Below, piece after piece: positions 40,059 through 48,120 of a stretch of 64,000 bases of DNA. Each line of letters opens with the position of its first letter. The stretch's first letter is position 1. The translations under genes and the position numbers were made by a program. Location of the stretch: contig SECS01000003.1 of NCBI GenBank assembly GCA_004211435.1, positions 46,088 to 110,087 of the forward strand, given 5' to 3'. This stretch comes from Novosphingobium sp. (GTDB lineage: Bacteria > Pseudomonadota > Alphaproteobacteria > Sphingomonadales > Sphingomonadaceae). The notes under the pieces are model-generated. The model did not search any database. It had not been told where the DNA came from and saw only the letters and a program-made list of their open reading frames with translations.

Positions 40059-40538
40059 ATGACCATTGCCGTTGGCGAAAAACTGCCCGACGTGAAACTC
40101 AAGAAGGCCGGCGAGAACGGCCCCGAAGACGTCCAGACCGGTGACTACTTCAAGGGCAAGCGCGTCGCGCTGTTCTCGGTCCCCGGCGCCTTCACCCCGA
40201 CCTGCTCGGCCAAGCACCTGCCGGGCTATGTCGAGAAGGCCGGCGAGCTCAAGGCCAAGGGCGTGGACGAAATCGTCTGCACCGCGGTCAACGATGCCTT
40301 CGTGCTCGGCGCCTGGAACCGTGCCGACGGCTCGTCGGACGTGACCATGCTGGCCGACGGCAATGGCGATTTCGCCAAGGCGCTCGGCCTGCCGCTCGAC
40401 CTGACCGGCGGCGGGCTCGGCCACCGCGGCCAGCGCTTCTCGCTGCTCGTCAACGACGGCGTCGTCGAGCAGGTCAACGTCGAGGCAGCCGGCGAATTCA
40501 AGGTCAGCTCGGCCGAGCACCTGCTCGAGCAGCTCTGA
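40059..40538 (+). CDS. Peroxiredoxin (Prx5 type)
   Basis: A 159-residue thiol peroxidase that reduces hydrogen peroxide and alkyl hydroperoxides. The peroxidatic Cys49 lies in PGAFTPTCS, the Prx5 signature, and no second conserved Cys is seen, so glutaredoxin/GSH or thioredoxin would recycle it. Start ATG behind AGGAAGGA. A hairpin terminator follows at once. Confidence 0.95.
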   Translation: MTIAVGEKLPDVKLKKAGENGPEDVQTGDYFKGKRVALFSVPGAFTPTCSAKHLPGYVEKAGELKAKGVDEIVCTAVNDAFVLGAWNRADGSSDVTMLADGNGDFAKALGLPLDLTGGGLGHRGQRFSLLVNDGVVEQVNVEAAGEFKVSSAEHLLEQL

Positions 40539-40561
40539 GCCTTTCGCTCCAAGCAAAACGG

Positions 40562-40593
40562 TCGGGCGCGATACCCTAGGGTGTCGCGCCCGA
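40562..40593. terminator. Bidirectional terminator between convergent genes
   Basis: A 15-bp stem, TCGGGCGCGATACCC with GGGTGTCGCGCCCGA, has one G-T wobble and a tight TA loop. The stop codon of the minus-strand gene at 40576-40578 lies at its apex, so the hairpin includes the 3' end of that coding sequence. Confidence 0.82.
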
Positions 40594-42006
40594 TTTGCGT
40601 TTGAAGACCACGGCCACGCGATCGCCAAACAGCACCTGCCAGCGCTTGTCGGCCCGCAGTTCGGCGATCAGCGCGCGGTTCCACTCGGGGCTCAGCACAT
40701 AGGCCGCGGGATGATAGCGGCGCTCGATTTCGGCCAGGCGCACCCTGTCCCAGCTCACACGGCGATAGAGATCCCATTCGGCCGGCGCGTAGCGATAGTA
40801 GCGCCCGTCGAAGGCCACGCGGCGATCGGGATGGCCGCGATCGATCACCGGACCACCCCAGGGGAAATGCGCGAAGACCGTGCCGCGGACCTGCGCCGCC
40901 TCGAGCCGATCGATCGCCGACAGCGGGATCGTCGCCTCGAAATGCGTCGGCCGCAGCAGCGGCACCGCGATGGCAACGACCAACAGCGCGAGCGGCGCGA
41001 TGACGGCGGGCAGACGGCGCTCGACGGGCGGCGGCGGCACGGCGCGCGCGATCACAAGGATCAGCGTGATCGCCCAGAACAGCACGAACCGTGTGGCAAT
41101 CACCGTCATCGCGAAGAAAACGATCGTTACCGCCAGTTCGCGCGGATCGATACGGTGGGGATTGCGCAGCAGCAGCCAGGTCACGACCACCGCGATGAGC
41201 AGCACGGGCACCGCGCCATAGCGGTTGAGCGCATCCCACAGCGGCAGCCATTCGCTGACGCCCATCGCCACGCTCGCCCGCGCGTTCTGGCCCGACCAGG
41301 CAAGGATCGACCAGCCGTCGGGCGTCGCCAGCATAGCCGCCGCCGCCATGCCGGCCAGCAGGGTCGTCTCCCAAGGGGCAGCGCCGCGCTTCTGCAGCCA
41401 TTCCCACCACCCCCAGGCCGCATGAGTCCCCAAGGCGATCGCGGCAACGCTGACCGAAGGATGCAGGTTCTGCCAGATCACGAACAGCGGCAGCGCGAAC
41501 AGCGCGGTGCGCCAGGGCCGAAGCTCGAGCCGCAGAAGCGCCAGCAGCAGCCCGAAACCGAGAACAGCGAAGCTCTGCGGACGCAGGCTTGCGGTCGGCA
41601 GCGCGGTGAAGAGCGCGATGGCCAGGCCGAGCACGACGCCAGCGGCCGAGCAGCTCCGCCGCCGGCATGCCGCGGCAATCGCGAAAAAACCGCCGAGCCA
41701 ACACAGCGCATCGAATATCCGCAAGCCGGTCCAGCCGGCAGCCAGGCGCACCGCCGCCATGATCGCCTGCCCAAGCCAGGCGAAGGCGGGCATCGGCTCG
41801 CCAAGGTGATTGGCGGCGAAGGGCTCGCTCGCCAGCGGAGCCCCGTTCGCGAGGATGAGCTCGCCCAGCTTGAGCTGCCAGAAGACGTCGACGTCCCATA
41901 TCGGGCGGACCAGCAGAACCGCCAGCATCGCGGCAGGTGCGAGCGCGAGGAGCCAGGCCGCGACGACGCCGCGCACCTGGCCAAAGGCGTTCGTGCTCCC
42001 GCTCAA
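40576..42006 (-). CDS. Polytopic membrane protein, GT-C glycosyltransferase-like
   Basis: A 476-residue protein with about ten transmembrane helices and a soluble C-terminal part (from about residue 350) that resembles the periplasmic end of GT-C enzymes. After helix 1 comes RPIWDVDVFWQLKLGELI, an acidic D-x-D motif placed like the metal/donor site of GT-C enzymes. Donor and acceptor are unknown. The start is TTG (MSGSTNAFG) with AGGGGG five bases upstream; GTG 11 codons later is possible. It lies 37 bases downstream of folE on the same strand, so the two may be one operon. Confidence 0.75.
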   Translation of the reverse strand: MSGSTNAFGQVRGVVAAWLLALAPAAMLAVLLVRPIWDVDVFWQLKLGELILANGAPLASEPFAANHLGEPMPAFAWLGQAIMAAVRLAAGWTGLRIFDALCWLGGFFAIAAACRRRSCSAAGVVLGLAIALFTALPTASLRPQSFAVLGFGLLLALLRLELRPWRTALFALPLFVIWQNLHPSVSVAAIALGTHAAWGWWEWLQKRGAAPWETTLLAGMAAAAMLATPDGWSILAWSGQNARASVAMGVSEWLPLWDALNRYGAVPVLLIAVVVTWLLLRNPHRIDPRELAVTIVFFAMTVIATRFVLFWAITLILVIARAVPPPPVERRLPAVIAPLALLVVAIAVPLLRPTHFEATIPLSAIDRLEAAQVRGTVFAHFPWGGPVIDRGHPDRRVAFDGRYYRYAPAEWDLYRRVSWDRVRLAEIERRYHPAAYVLSPEWNRALIAELRADKRWQVLFGDRVAVVFKRKSGATP

Positions 42007-42043
42007 AACGCCCCCTTGCGTCCAGCCCTTATCGACGAACCGA

Positions 42044-42661
42044 TCAATAGCCCATCAGGCTCAGCACTTCCTTGCGGCTCGACTGGTCCTCGAGAAACAC
42101 GCCCATCAGCCGGCTGGTGATCATCGCGACACCGGGCGTGCGCACGCCACGGCCGGTCATGCAGCCGTGTTGCGCCTCGATCACCACGGCGACGCCCTGC
42201 GGCTTGAGATGATCCCAGATGCACTGCGCGACCTCGGCGGTCAGACGCTCCTGGATCTGCAGCCGCTGCGCGAAGCCGTGCAGCACGCGCGCGAGCTTGG
42301 AAATGCCGACGACATGGCTGCGCGGCAGATAGGCGATCGAGGCCTTGCCCGTGATCGTCGCCATGTGGTGCTCGCAATGCGACTGGAACGGGATGTCCTT
42401 GAGCAGCACGATCTCCTCGTAGCCGCCGACCTCGTGGAACACCTTGGCGAGGTGCACACCCGGATCCTCGGCATAGCCCTGGCAATATTCCTTCCAGGCG
42501 CGCGCGACACGCGCAGGCGTTTCGATCAAGCCCTCGCGGCTCGGATCGTCGCCCGCCCAGCGAATAAGGGTGCGGATCGCGTCCTGCACGTCATCGGGTA
42601 CCGGCAGCTTGCTCAGCGGGCCGTCGTCTCCGTCGTGATGGTGATCCTGATGCTTGCTCAT
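42044..42661 (-). CDS. folE: GTP cyclohydrolase I
   Basis: A 205-residue enzyme that opens GTP to dihydroneopterin triphosphate for folate. Zinc ligands are visible: Cys96 and His99 in HCEHHM, and Cys167 in GCMTGRGV. The short N-terminal tail KHQDHHHDGDDG is unusually His/Asp-rich. Length is normal. The ATG start was picked at MSKHQD because the conserved fold begins soon after; the longer frame upstream overlaps a phospholipase D gene's antisense. Confidence 0.97.
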   Translation of the reverse strand: MSKHQDHHHDGDDGPLSKLPVPDDVQDAIRTLIRWAGDDPSREGLIETPARVARAWKEYCQGYAEDPGVHLAKVFHEVGGYEEIVLLKDIPFQSHCEHHMATITGKASIAYLPRSHVVGISKLARVLHGFAQRLQIQERLTAEVAQCIWDHLKPQGVAVVIEAQHGCMTGRGVRTPGVAMITSRLMGVFLEDQSSRKEVLSLMGY

Positions 42662-42693
42662 CGATCCTCTTTCTAAGTCTTTCCGCACACAGT

Positions 42694-44199
42694 CTATCGG
42701 GGGCGACGCAGGATACCGCCCCGCCTGAACAATCCGCGCTTCTCGCCGATCGGTTCGAACATCTCGTCGGGCCGTTCGGGATCGAGCCAAGCGCTATCTG
42801 CTATCGTCTTTTCAGCTTCCGTAAGCGGACGCAAGACAAAGGGTTCCAGCCGTTTACCTTCCCGCGGGAGCGATTCTATCGCCGAAATCATCGATCCGTG
42901 CCGCTCGATCGCAGTCGTGAGACCGTCGATCGTCACGCCGCAATGCTCGGCAAGCAGCGAGTAGCGCAGACCCTGGATCGCCGGACCGATATGGCCGTTG
43001 CCAGGCCGCGCCGCGTCGATGAACACGTCGCATTCGCTGTCGAGACCCATCGAACGGTTGTTCATGTTGGCCGAGCCGACGCGGACGATCTCGTCGTCGA
43101 CGATCAGCAACTTGGCATGAACGTAGATCTGCGTGCCGCCCGAAGTCAGCGGCACGAACACGCGGAAGCGCCGCTTGTGGTCCTTCTCGCCGATCGCGTG
43201 GAGCAGGCGAACGCGGGCCGTGTCCATCGCCTGCTGCTCGAGCCAGCCATGCGCGGTCACCGGGTTGATCAGGACGATCTCTGGCGGATCGGGCTCGGCG
43301 ACGCGATGGGCGATCGCTTCGGCAATCCGGCGCGAAGCGAAATACTGGCTTTCGGCATAGATGAACCGCTTGGCCCGCCCGATCTGCTCGACGAACAGTT
43401 CCTCGATCTCACGCACTTCGGGGCAGCCGTTGTAAGCTGCTCGGGTGCGCGCGATGCCGATCTCGACATCGGTGAATTCGGCTGCGACGCCAGCCGGCCA
43501 GGGGCTTTCCGTCTGCGGCTCGCAGGGCGGCATGTCCTCGCCTCCTGCGAAGCTCCAGCGCTCGCGCCCCAAGTCGCCGAGCGCACCGGCGACCTCGCCC
43601 TCGAGCATCATCGTGATGTCGTGCCAAGGGCCGTAGAGGCGGCCATTGGGGCGTCGGCGGCGGAAATCCTCGTGCAGGTGTTCGCGCGTGTCCCATCGGT
43701 CCGACGTAACGTCTATGCCACCGCAAACCGCGAACCTGTCGTCGATCACCGCGATCTTCTGGTGATGGCTGCAACCGAGGGGATGCGCCGAATCGAGCTT
43801 CAGGTCGATCGACCGGTTCATGAAGAAGCGCGCAACGTCGACGATCATCGTGCCGCGCAGCAGGAACTTGAGCGCGCCGAAGTTCCATTCGAGCAACTTG
43901 ATCTGCAGCTCTGGCCGCCGCTTGGCCAGCCAGACCATGAAGGCGCCGAGCCGAGCCGGAAAGCTTTCGCGCCGCGGAAGATTCCACCAGCGTCGGCCCG
44001 GCCCGAGGCGGATGCGCGAATCGAAGTCCCAGCTGATCAGGAAAATGCGCTGCCGCGCCTGAAGCATCGCCTCCTGGATCAGTTCGAAATAAGCGGCCGC
44101 ATCGATGACCACGTGCGCGCGTGAGGCTTTCGCATAGCGCCAGACCGACGCGCTCGCCGATCCCTCCTCGTCCTTCGTACCGCCCATCGAAAATCCCAT
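42694..44199 (-). CDS. Phospholipase D family protein
   Basis: A 501-residue protein with two HKD motifs, the hallmark of the superfamily. The first is HHQKIAVID (His146, Lys148, Asp153), followed by VCGGIDVTSDRW. The second is VHAKLLIVDDEIVRVGSANMNNRS near residue 360. The N-terminal region DSRIRLGPG and the order of blocks match bacterial PLD and cardiolipin-synthase-like proteins. No signal peptide or helix is visible, so it is probably cytoplasmic or membrane-peripheral. It could hydrolyse phospholipid or transfer phosphatidyl groups. ATG start, with a second Met four codons in. Confidence 0.9.
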   Translation of the reverse strand: MGFSMGGTKDEEGSASASVWRYAKASRAHVVIDAAAYFELIQEAMLQARQRIFLISWDFDSRIRLGPGRRWWNLPRRESFPARLGAFMVWLAKRRPELQIKLLEWNFGALKFLLRGTMIVDVARFFMNRSIDLKLDSAHPLGCSHHQKIAVIDDRFAVCGGIDVTSDRWDTREHLHEDFRRRRPNGRLYGPWHDITMMLEGEVAGALGDLGRERWSFAGGEDMPPCEPQTESPWPAGVAAEFTDVEIGIARTRAAYNGCPEVREIEELFVEQIGRAKRFIYAESQYFASRRIAEAIAHRVAEPDPPEIVLINPVTAHGWLEQQAMDTARVRLLHAIGEKDHKRRFRVFVPLTSGGTQIYVHAKLLIVDDEIVRVGSANMNNRSMGLDSECDVFIDAARPGNGHIGPAIQGLRYSLLAEHCGVTIDGLTTAIERHGSMISAIESLPREGKRLEPFVLRPLTEAEKTIADSAWLDPERPDEMFEPIGEKRGLFRRGGILRRPR

Positions 44200-44323
44200 T
44201 GGCCGACAGGCACAGCCTCACCCGTCCTCTACAGTCAAGATGGAGCACGGCTCGGCACTTGTCATCTGCGACCTCGCGAGGAATTCTCGGGGAAGACGGC
44301 CACGAGCCCGCGGGAGAGACGGA

Positions 44324-44854
44324 ATGACCACGCCGACCAGCCAGATCCTCAACGAGCTCGCCGATCGCGAGGCGATCAAGGAATGCCTGTACCGCTATTC
44401 GCGCGGGGTGGATCGGCTCGACGCCGACATGCTGCGCAGTGCCTACTGGCCGGACTGCATCGACGAGCACATGGGCTTCGAGGGCAATGCCGAGGAATTC
44501 ATCGCCTGGGCGTTCCCGGTCATGGGTTCGATGGACCAGGCGCAGCACTTCATCTCGAACGTGCTGATGGCGATCGACGGCGACAAGGCCGACGTTGAGT
44601 CCTACTTCTATGGCTTCCACCGCATCAATACGCCGGACGGCCAGAAGAACGACGTGATCGGCGCGGGCCGCTACGTCGACAATTTCGAAAAGCGCGGTGA
44701 CGAATGGCGGATCATGAAGCGCCTCGTCGTGACCGACTGGTTTCGCCATTATCCGGATTCGGCCGACTGGTCGCAGGGCATGCTGGGCATCATGATCGAG
44801 CCCGGCGGCCGCTATCCCGACGATGAGAGCTACAAGCGGCTCAAACTGGCTTGA
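44324..44854 (+). CDS. SnoaL-like (NTF2-fold) protein
   Basis: A 176-residue protein with the NTF2-like cone fold. LADREAIKECLYRYSRGVDRLDADMLRSAYW is typical of SnoaL_4 proteins (DREAI, YxxGxD, fold helix 1), and the C-terminal strand WRIMKRLVVTDW fits the fold. Some relatives are ring-hydroxylating dioxygenase beta subunits or steroid isomerases; no oxygenase alpha subunit is adjacent. The start at MTTPTSQ follows GGGAGAGACGG. It lies alone between divergent PLD and a Crp/Fnr regulator. Confidence 0.85.
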   Translation: MTTPTSQILNELADREAIKECLYRYSRGVDRLDADMLRSAYWPDCIDEHMGFEGNAEEFIAWAFPVMGSMDQAQHFISNVLMAIDGDKADVESYFYGFHRINTPDGQKNDVIGAGRYVDNFEKRGDEWRIMKRLVVTDWFRHYPDSADWSQGMLGIMIEPGGRYPDDESYKRLKLA

Positions 44855-45040
44855 TCGGGCGGGCTAACCGCTCGCGGCAACTACGGACGCGCGGGATGCA
44901 AGTTCATGCTCCCGCGCTACCGTGGCGATACAGAACGGCTAAAAGCGCGCGAAGAAAGCCACAGTGCGGAAGTGTTCGAGCAGCACATAACATAGATTAA
45001 AGCGCGACTGAAAATTTCCGGCCAAATCCGCACGTTATTC

Positions 45041-45814
45041 GTGCGAGGGCCTGTGACGACCAATGTAAGATCTTTCCCGCATCGTCACGCAACCTCCCCT
45101 AACCGCTTTGTCGCATTCGCCGACCTGACCGAGGCCGAACTGAATGCCCTGGGGCACCTCGGTGCCGATGTGGCCTCCTATTCGCGCGACAAGGTGATCC
45201 GCCACGAAGGCGATCAGCCCGACGTGTTCATGCTGCACAGCGGCTGGGTGGCCAGCAGCGGCTCGTTCGACGACGGCAGCCGCCAAGTGGTGAAGGTGCA
45301 CCTTCCCGGCGACCTGATGGGCGCGCCGAGCATGGGCTATACCGCCGCGGCGGACACGCTGACCGCACTGACCGACGTGACCATCAGCAAGATCGCCCCG
45401 GAGGGGATCGCGCGCCTATTCCGCGAATCTCCTCGCCTGGCCATGATCATGTTCCTGCTCGCGCAGGAAGAGCGGATCATTCTGATGGAGCGGCTCATGT
45501 CGGTCGGCCGGCGGCGCGGCGCTCAACGCCTGTCAGCCTTTCTGCTGCATATATACGATCGCCTGTGCCTGCTCGATCCCGACTGGCCCTTGTCCTTCGA
45601 ACTGCCGCTGACGCTCGATCAGATCGCAGACGTCCTTGGCCTCCATGCGGTTCACGTCAGCCGCACCTTCAGCCGGCTCGAGCAACAAGGGCTGATCCAT
45701 CGCGACCACAAACGGATCGACCTCATCAATCTCGATGAATTGCGCAAGCAGGCCGGTTTCCCGCGACGGACACTGATGCGCAACGCGGCCTGGCTTCCCC
45801 CGTCCGCTCCCTAG
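45041..45814 (+). CDS. Crp/Fnr family transcriptional regulator
   Basis: A 257-residue regulator with an N-terminal cyclic-nucleotide-binding-like beta roll (VIRHEGDQPDVFMLHSGWV) and a C-terminal winged helix (LTLDQIADVLGLHAVHVSRTFSRLEQQGLI). The N-terminal iron-sulfur cysteines of FNR are missing; only one Cys is seen, so oxygen sensing by a 4Fe-4S cluster is unlikely. Its ligand may be a nucleotide or a redox signal. Start is GTG at 45041 or GTG at 45053; both have weak ribosome sites. An 11-bp hairpin follows. Confidence 0.88.
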   Translation: MRGPVTTNVRSFPHRHATSPNRFVAFADLTEAELNALGHLGADVASYSRDKVIRHEGDQPDVFMLHSGWVASSGSFDDGSRQVVKVHLPGDLMGAPSMGYTAAADTLTALTDVTISKIAPEGIARLFRESPRLAMIMFLLAQEERIILMERLMSVGRRRGAQRLSAFLLHIYDRLCLLDPDWPLSFELPLTLDQIADVLGLHAVHVSRTFSRLEQQGLIHRDHKRIDLINLDELRKQAGFPRRTLMRNAAWLPPSAP

Positions 45815-45816
45815 CC

Positions 45817-45855
45817 GAAGATCGCCGACGCTCGGCAGGAGCAACGGCGATCTTC
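45817..45855. terminator. Hairpin downstream of the Crp/Fnr gene
   Basis: GAAGATCGCCG and CGGCGATCTTC form a perfect 11-bp inverted repeat around a 17-base loop, three bases past the stop. No U-tract follows, so it may be a Rho-dependent or weak terminator. Confidence 0.5.
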
Positions 45856-46050
45856 CGCGGCGATCGATGCCAGGAGCGACCCGGACGATGCGGCAACCAT
45901 GCCGATTCTTCCGCTCGCCGCCATAACCTATGCTGTGGCGGCCGCGCAGCGCCAGTCCGCACGCGGACCAAAACCTTGCGGTGCCCACATGCCTGCAGAC
46001 CAAAAGAGAATGCCGCCCTCCGCATGTTGCGAAGGACGGCATGAAACTCT

Positions 46051-46127
46051 TGGCGCGCCCGGAACGATTCGAACGTCCGACCCTCAGATTCGTAGTCTGA
46101 TGCTCTATCCAGCTGAGCTACGGGCGC
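46051..46127 (-). tRNA. tRNA-Arg (ACG)
   Basis: The cloverleaf on the minus strand begins GCGCCCGTAGCTCAGC. Its anticodon stem TCAGA/TCTGA encloses the loop CTACGAA (anticodon ACG, read as ICG). The T-arm is GGACGTTCGAATCG-like, the acceptor end is CGGGCGC, and an encoded CCA closes the gene. The end of the Nudix gene overlaps its 5' side by 10 bases. Confidence 0.97.
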
Positions 46128-46600
46128 GTTGGGAGGCCCCCACTAGGGGGGACTTCCGGGGTTGGCAAGCGGCTATTTGCGTTTTTTTCCAGAAGCGCCT
46201 CCGCAAGCGGATAGTCGAGCGGCGGCATGGGGAGTTCGGCAATTTCCTCACCCCGGAACCAGGCGATCGCCTCGCCGTCCCGACACTCGGGCACGCCGTC
46301 CCAAAGGCGGCAAGTGTAAAGCAAGATTACATAGGAGCGGCGTGGCGGTTCCGGGACGTCGATGTCGCTGGCAAAGCTGACGGGTTCGAGACGCGCGGCC
46401 TCGAGCCGCAGCCCCAGTTCCTCCTCGATCTCGCGCACGGCGGCGCCCTGCGGGCTTTCTCCGGGCTCGACCTTGCCACCGGGAAATTCCCAGAGCCCGC
46501 CGTGCTCGCTTCCGCGCCGCCGCCGCTGGAGCAAAATCCGCCCTTCCCCGTCGACAAGCGCCACTGCGACCACAAGCACAGGTGTCGAAAAATTTTTCAA
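46118..46600 (-). CDS. mutT: Nudix hydrolase, MutT type
   Basis: A 160-residue pyrophosphohydrolase that removes 8-oxo-dGTP from the nucleotide pool. The full Nudix box is present (G42-x5-E48-x7-R56-E57-x-x-E60-E61-x-G63) in GGKVEPGESP and VREIEEELGL. The start is probably TTG with AGGAG 10 bases upstream; no ATG or better-placed GTG precedes the fold. The C-terminal tail (NANSRLPTPEVPPSGG) is low-complexity, and its TAG stop lies inside the tRNA-Arg gene. The last residues are therefore encoded by spacer and tRNA sequence. Confidence 0.87.
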   Translation of the reverse strand: MKNFSTPVLVVAVALVDGEGRILLQRRRRGSEHGGLWEFPGGKVEPGESPQGAAVREIEEELGLRLEAARLEPVSFASDIDVPEPPRRSYVILLYTCRLWDGVPECRDGEAIAWFRGEEIAELPMPPLDYPLAEALLEKNANSRLPTPEVPPSGGLPTRP

Positions 46601-46682
46601 GAGTCGGTGTCTCCTAAAGGAAATCTTAAGCCTGCCCCGCGACAACGGCAACGATCGGCGAGAAGCCAGGGGTATCGAGACC

Positions 46683-46865
46683 ATGCTGTCATTTCTGAGA
46701 ACATTGCTCGGGGAAACGCGCGGCGCGACGGCGATCGAATATGGCCTGATCTGTGCGCTGATCGTCCTTGTGATGCTCGGCGCCCTGCAGGGGATGGCCG
46801 GTGAGAATGGCGGCGTCTGGGGTGCGGTCAAATCCAAATCCGTCACCGCCATGCAGGCGAGTTAA
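46683..46865 (+). CDS. Flp family pilin
   Basis: A 60-residue class IV pilin. A short N-region MLSFLRTLLGETRG ends at the prepilin peptidase site G-ATAIEYG, followed by a hydrophobic helix (LICALIVLVMLGALQGMAG). The motif ATAIEYGL is the Flp signature. It is one of two flp genes in tandem, with no tad/cpa assembly genes beside them. Too short to be sure from length alone, but the motif is diagnostic. Confidence 0.93.
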   Translation: MLSFLRTLLGETRGATAIEYGLICALIVLVMLGALQGMAGENGGVWGAVKSKSVTAMQAS

Positions 46866-46959
46866 GTAATTATCAATTGTTTCGAACTAATTCACAAAGC
46901 GTCCGGAAGCTTACGCGCACGGATGGGGTAATCGAAGACTGCAAGCCAGGAGACTGTCC

Positions 46960-47124
46960 ATGAAGTTCATCAAGAAGCTGGTCCGCAACGAAAAGGGCGC
47001 GACCGCCATCGAGTACGGCCTGATCGCCGCTCTCATCGCCGTTGCCGCGATTTCGGCCATGCAGGGTCTGGGTAGCCAGCTCTCGTCGACGTTCGCGAAG
47101 ACCTCGGTAAGCATGAAGGTCTAA
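46960..47124 (+). CDS. Flp family pilin, second copy
   Basis: A 54-residue pilin, MKFIKKLVRNEKGATAIEYG at the N-terminus, with the peptidase site after Gly13 and a helix ALIAVAAISAMQGLG. The hydrophobic part shares the G-ATAIEYG core with the first pilin, but the N-region and C-region differ, so they are diverged paralogues and not a simple duplication. AGGAGA lies upstream. A strong terminator follows. Confidence 0.94.
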   Translation: MKFIKKLVRNEKGATAIEYGLIAALIAVAAISAMQGLGSQLSSTFAKTSVSMKV

Positions 47125-47151
47125 GCGACCTCGATCCTTACGGAAACGCTG

Positions 47152-47179
47152 AGGGGCGGCAGGGCAACCTGTCGCCCCT
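47152..47179 (+). terminator. Rho-independent terminator after the pilin pair
   Basis: AGGGGCGGCAGG pairs with CCTGTCGCCCCT (one G-T wobble) around GCAA, followed by TTACGTTT. It ends the flp transcript. Confidence 0.8.
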
Positions 47180-47226
47180 TTACGTTTGCGCGAGTTAGCG
47201 TTGTTTCATCCGCCCGCGCCTCGCGG

Positions 47227-48120
47227 CTATTCCTCGTGCCGCGCCAGTGGATGGCGCGCGTTCACCAGTTGGACGAGACGTGCACTGTCGACGTGGGTGT
47301 ATATCTGAGTCGTGCTGATATCGGCATGGCCGAGCAGCGTCTGCAGCACTCTGAGATCGGCACCACCTTCGAGCAGATGCGTGGCGAAGGCATGGCGCAA
47401 CACGTGCGGCGATATCTTCGCGGGATCGATCCCAGCCCGTGCGGCCAGTTCGCGCAGGAGCTGGAAAAGGCGAACCCGGGTCAGGTGCCCTTGCGCCCCG
47501 CGCGATGGAAACAGCTGGCGCCCGCCCGCGGGACGTAGCGCCAGCCAGCGCGACAGAGCTGCCCGCGCCCTGCCGCTCACCGGTACCATCCGCTGCTGTC
47601 CACCCTTGCCCGTGACCGTCAGGAACGGTGCATCGCGCGGCACCGAGGCCAGCGGCAGGGCGACGAGTTCGCTGGCCCGCAAGCCCGAGCCGTAGAGCAG
47701 TTCGAGCAGGACGAGCAGGCGTACCGCTTCGGCGCGATCGCTCGCCGCCTCATCCTCCACGCGGCGAAACAGCGCTTCGATCTCCCCGTGCGACAGCAGG
47801 CGCGGCAGCGGCCGCCGCATCGCGGGGCGCGGCAGCGCCGGCGAGGGATCCTCGTCGCGCAGGCCTTCGTCGATCAGGAACCCGTAGAACTGGCGCAGCG
47901 CCGAGCAACGACGCGCGAGACTCGACGGCGCGAGATCGGCCCAGACCTTGCCCAGTCCCGCCAGCGCCGACGCATCGGCCCGGACGAGATCGCCGACAGC
48001 CTCTTCCGCCGCATCGAGATCGCGGCGGTAGGCGAGCAGGGTATTGGCGGCGGCACCGCGTTCGGCGGCGAGCATGGCGAGGAACGCGTCGACGGGCCGC
48101 GCGGAGCCGCCCCCGGTCAC
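47227..48120 (-). CDS. xerD: Site-specific tyrosine recombinase XerD
   Basis: A 297-residue recombinase that with XerC resolves chromosome dimers at dif. All catalytic residues are present: Arg148 (GSGLRASEL), Lys172 (TGKGGQQR), His239 and Arg242 (HVLRHAFATH), His265 (LLGHADISTTQ) and Tyr274 (IYTH). The SAM-like N-terminal core-binding domain spans about 1-100. The GTG start is in a GTGA overlap with the upstream exported-protein gene. Located next to aroK/aroB, as in many sphingomonads; XerC is not in the window. Confidence 0.95.
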   Translation of the reverse strand: MTGGGSARPVDAFLAMLAAERGAAANTLLAYRRDLDAAEEAVGDLVRADASALAGLGKVWADLAPSSLARRCSALRQFYGFLIDEGLRDEDPSPALPRPAMRRPLPRLLSHGEIEALFRRVEDEAASDRAEAVRLLVLLELLYGSGLRASELVALPLASVPRDAPFLTVTGKGGQQRMVPVSGRARAALSRWLALRPAGGRQLFPSRGAQGHLTRVRLFQLLRELAARAGIDPAKISPHVLRHAFATHLLEGGADLRVLQTLLGHADISTTQIYTHVDSARLVQLVNARHPLARHEE

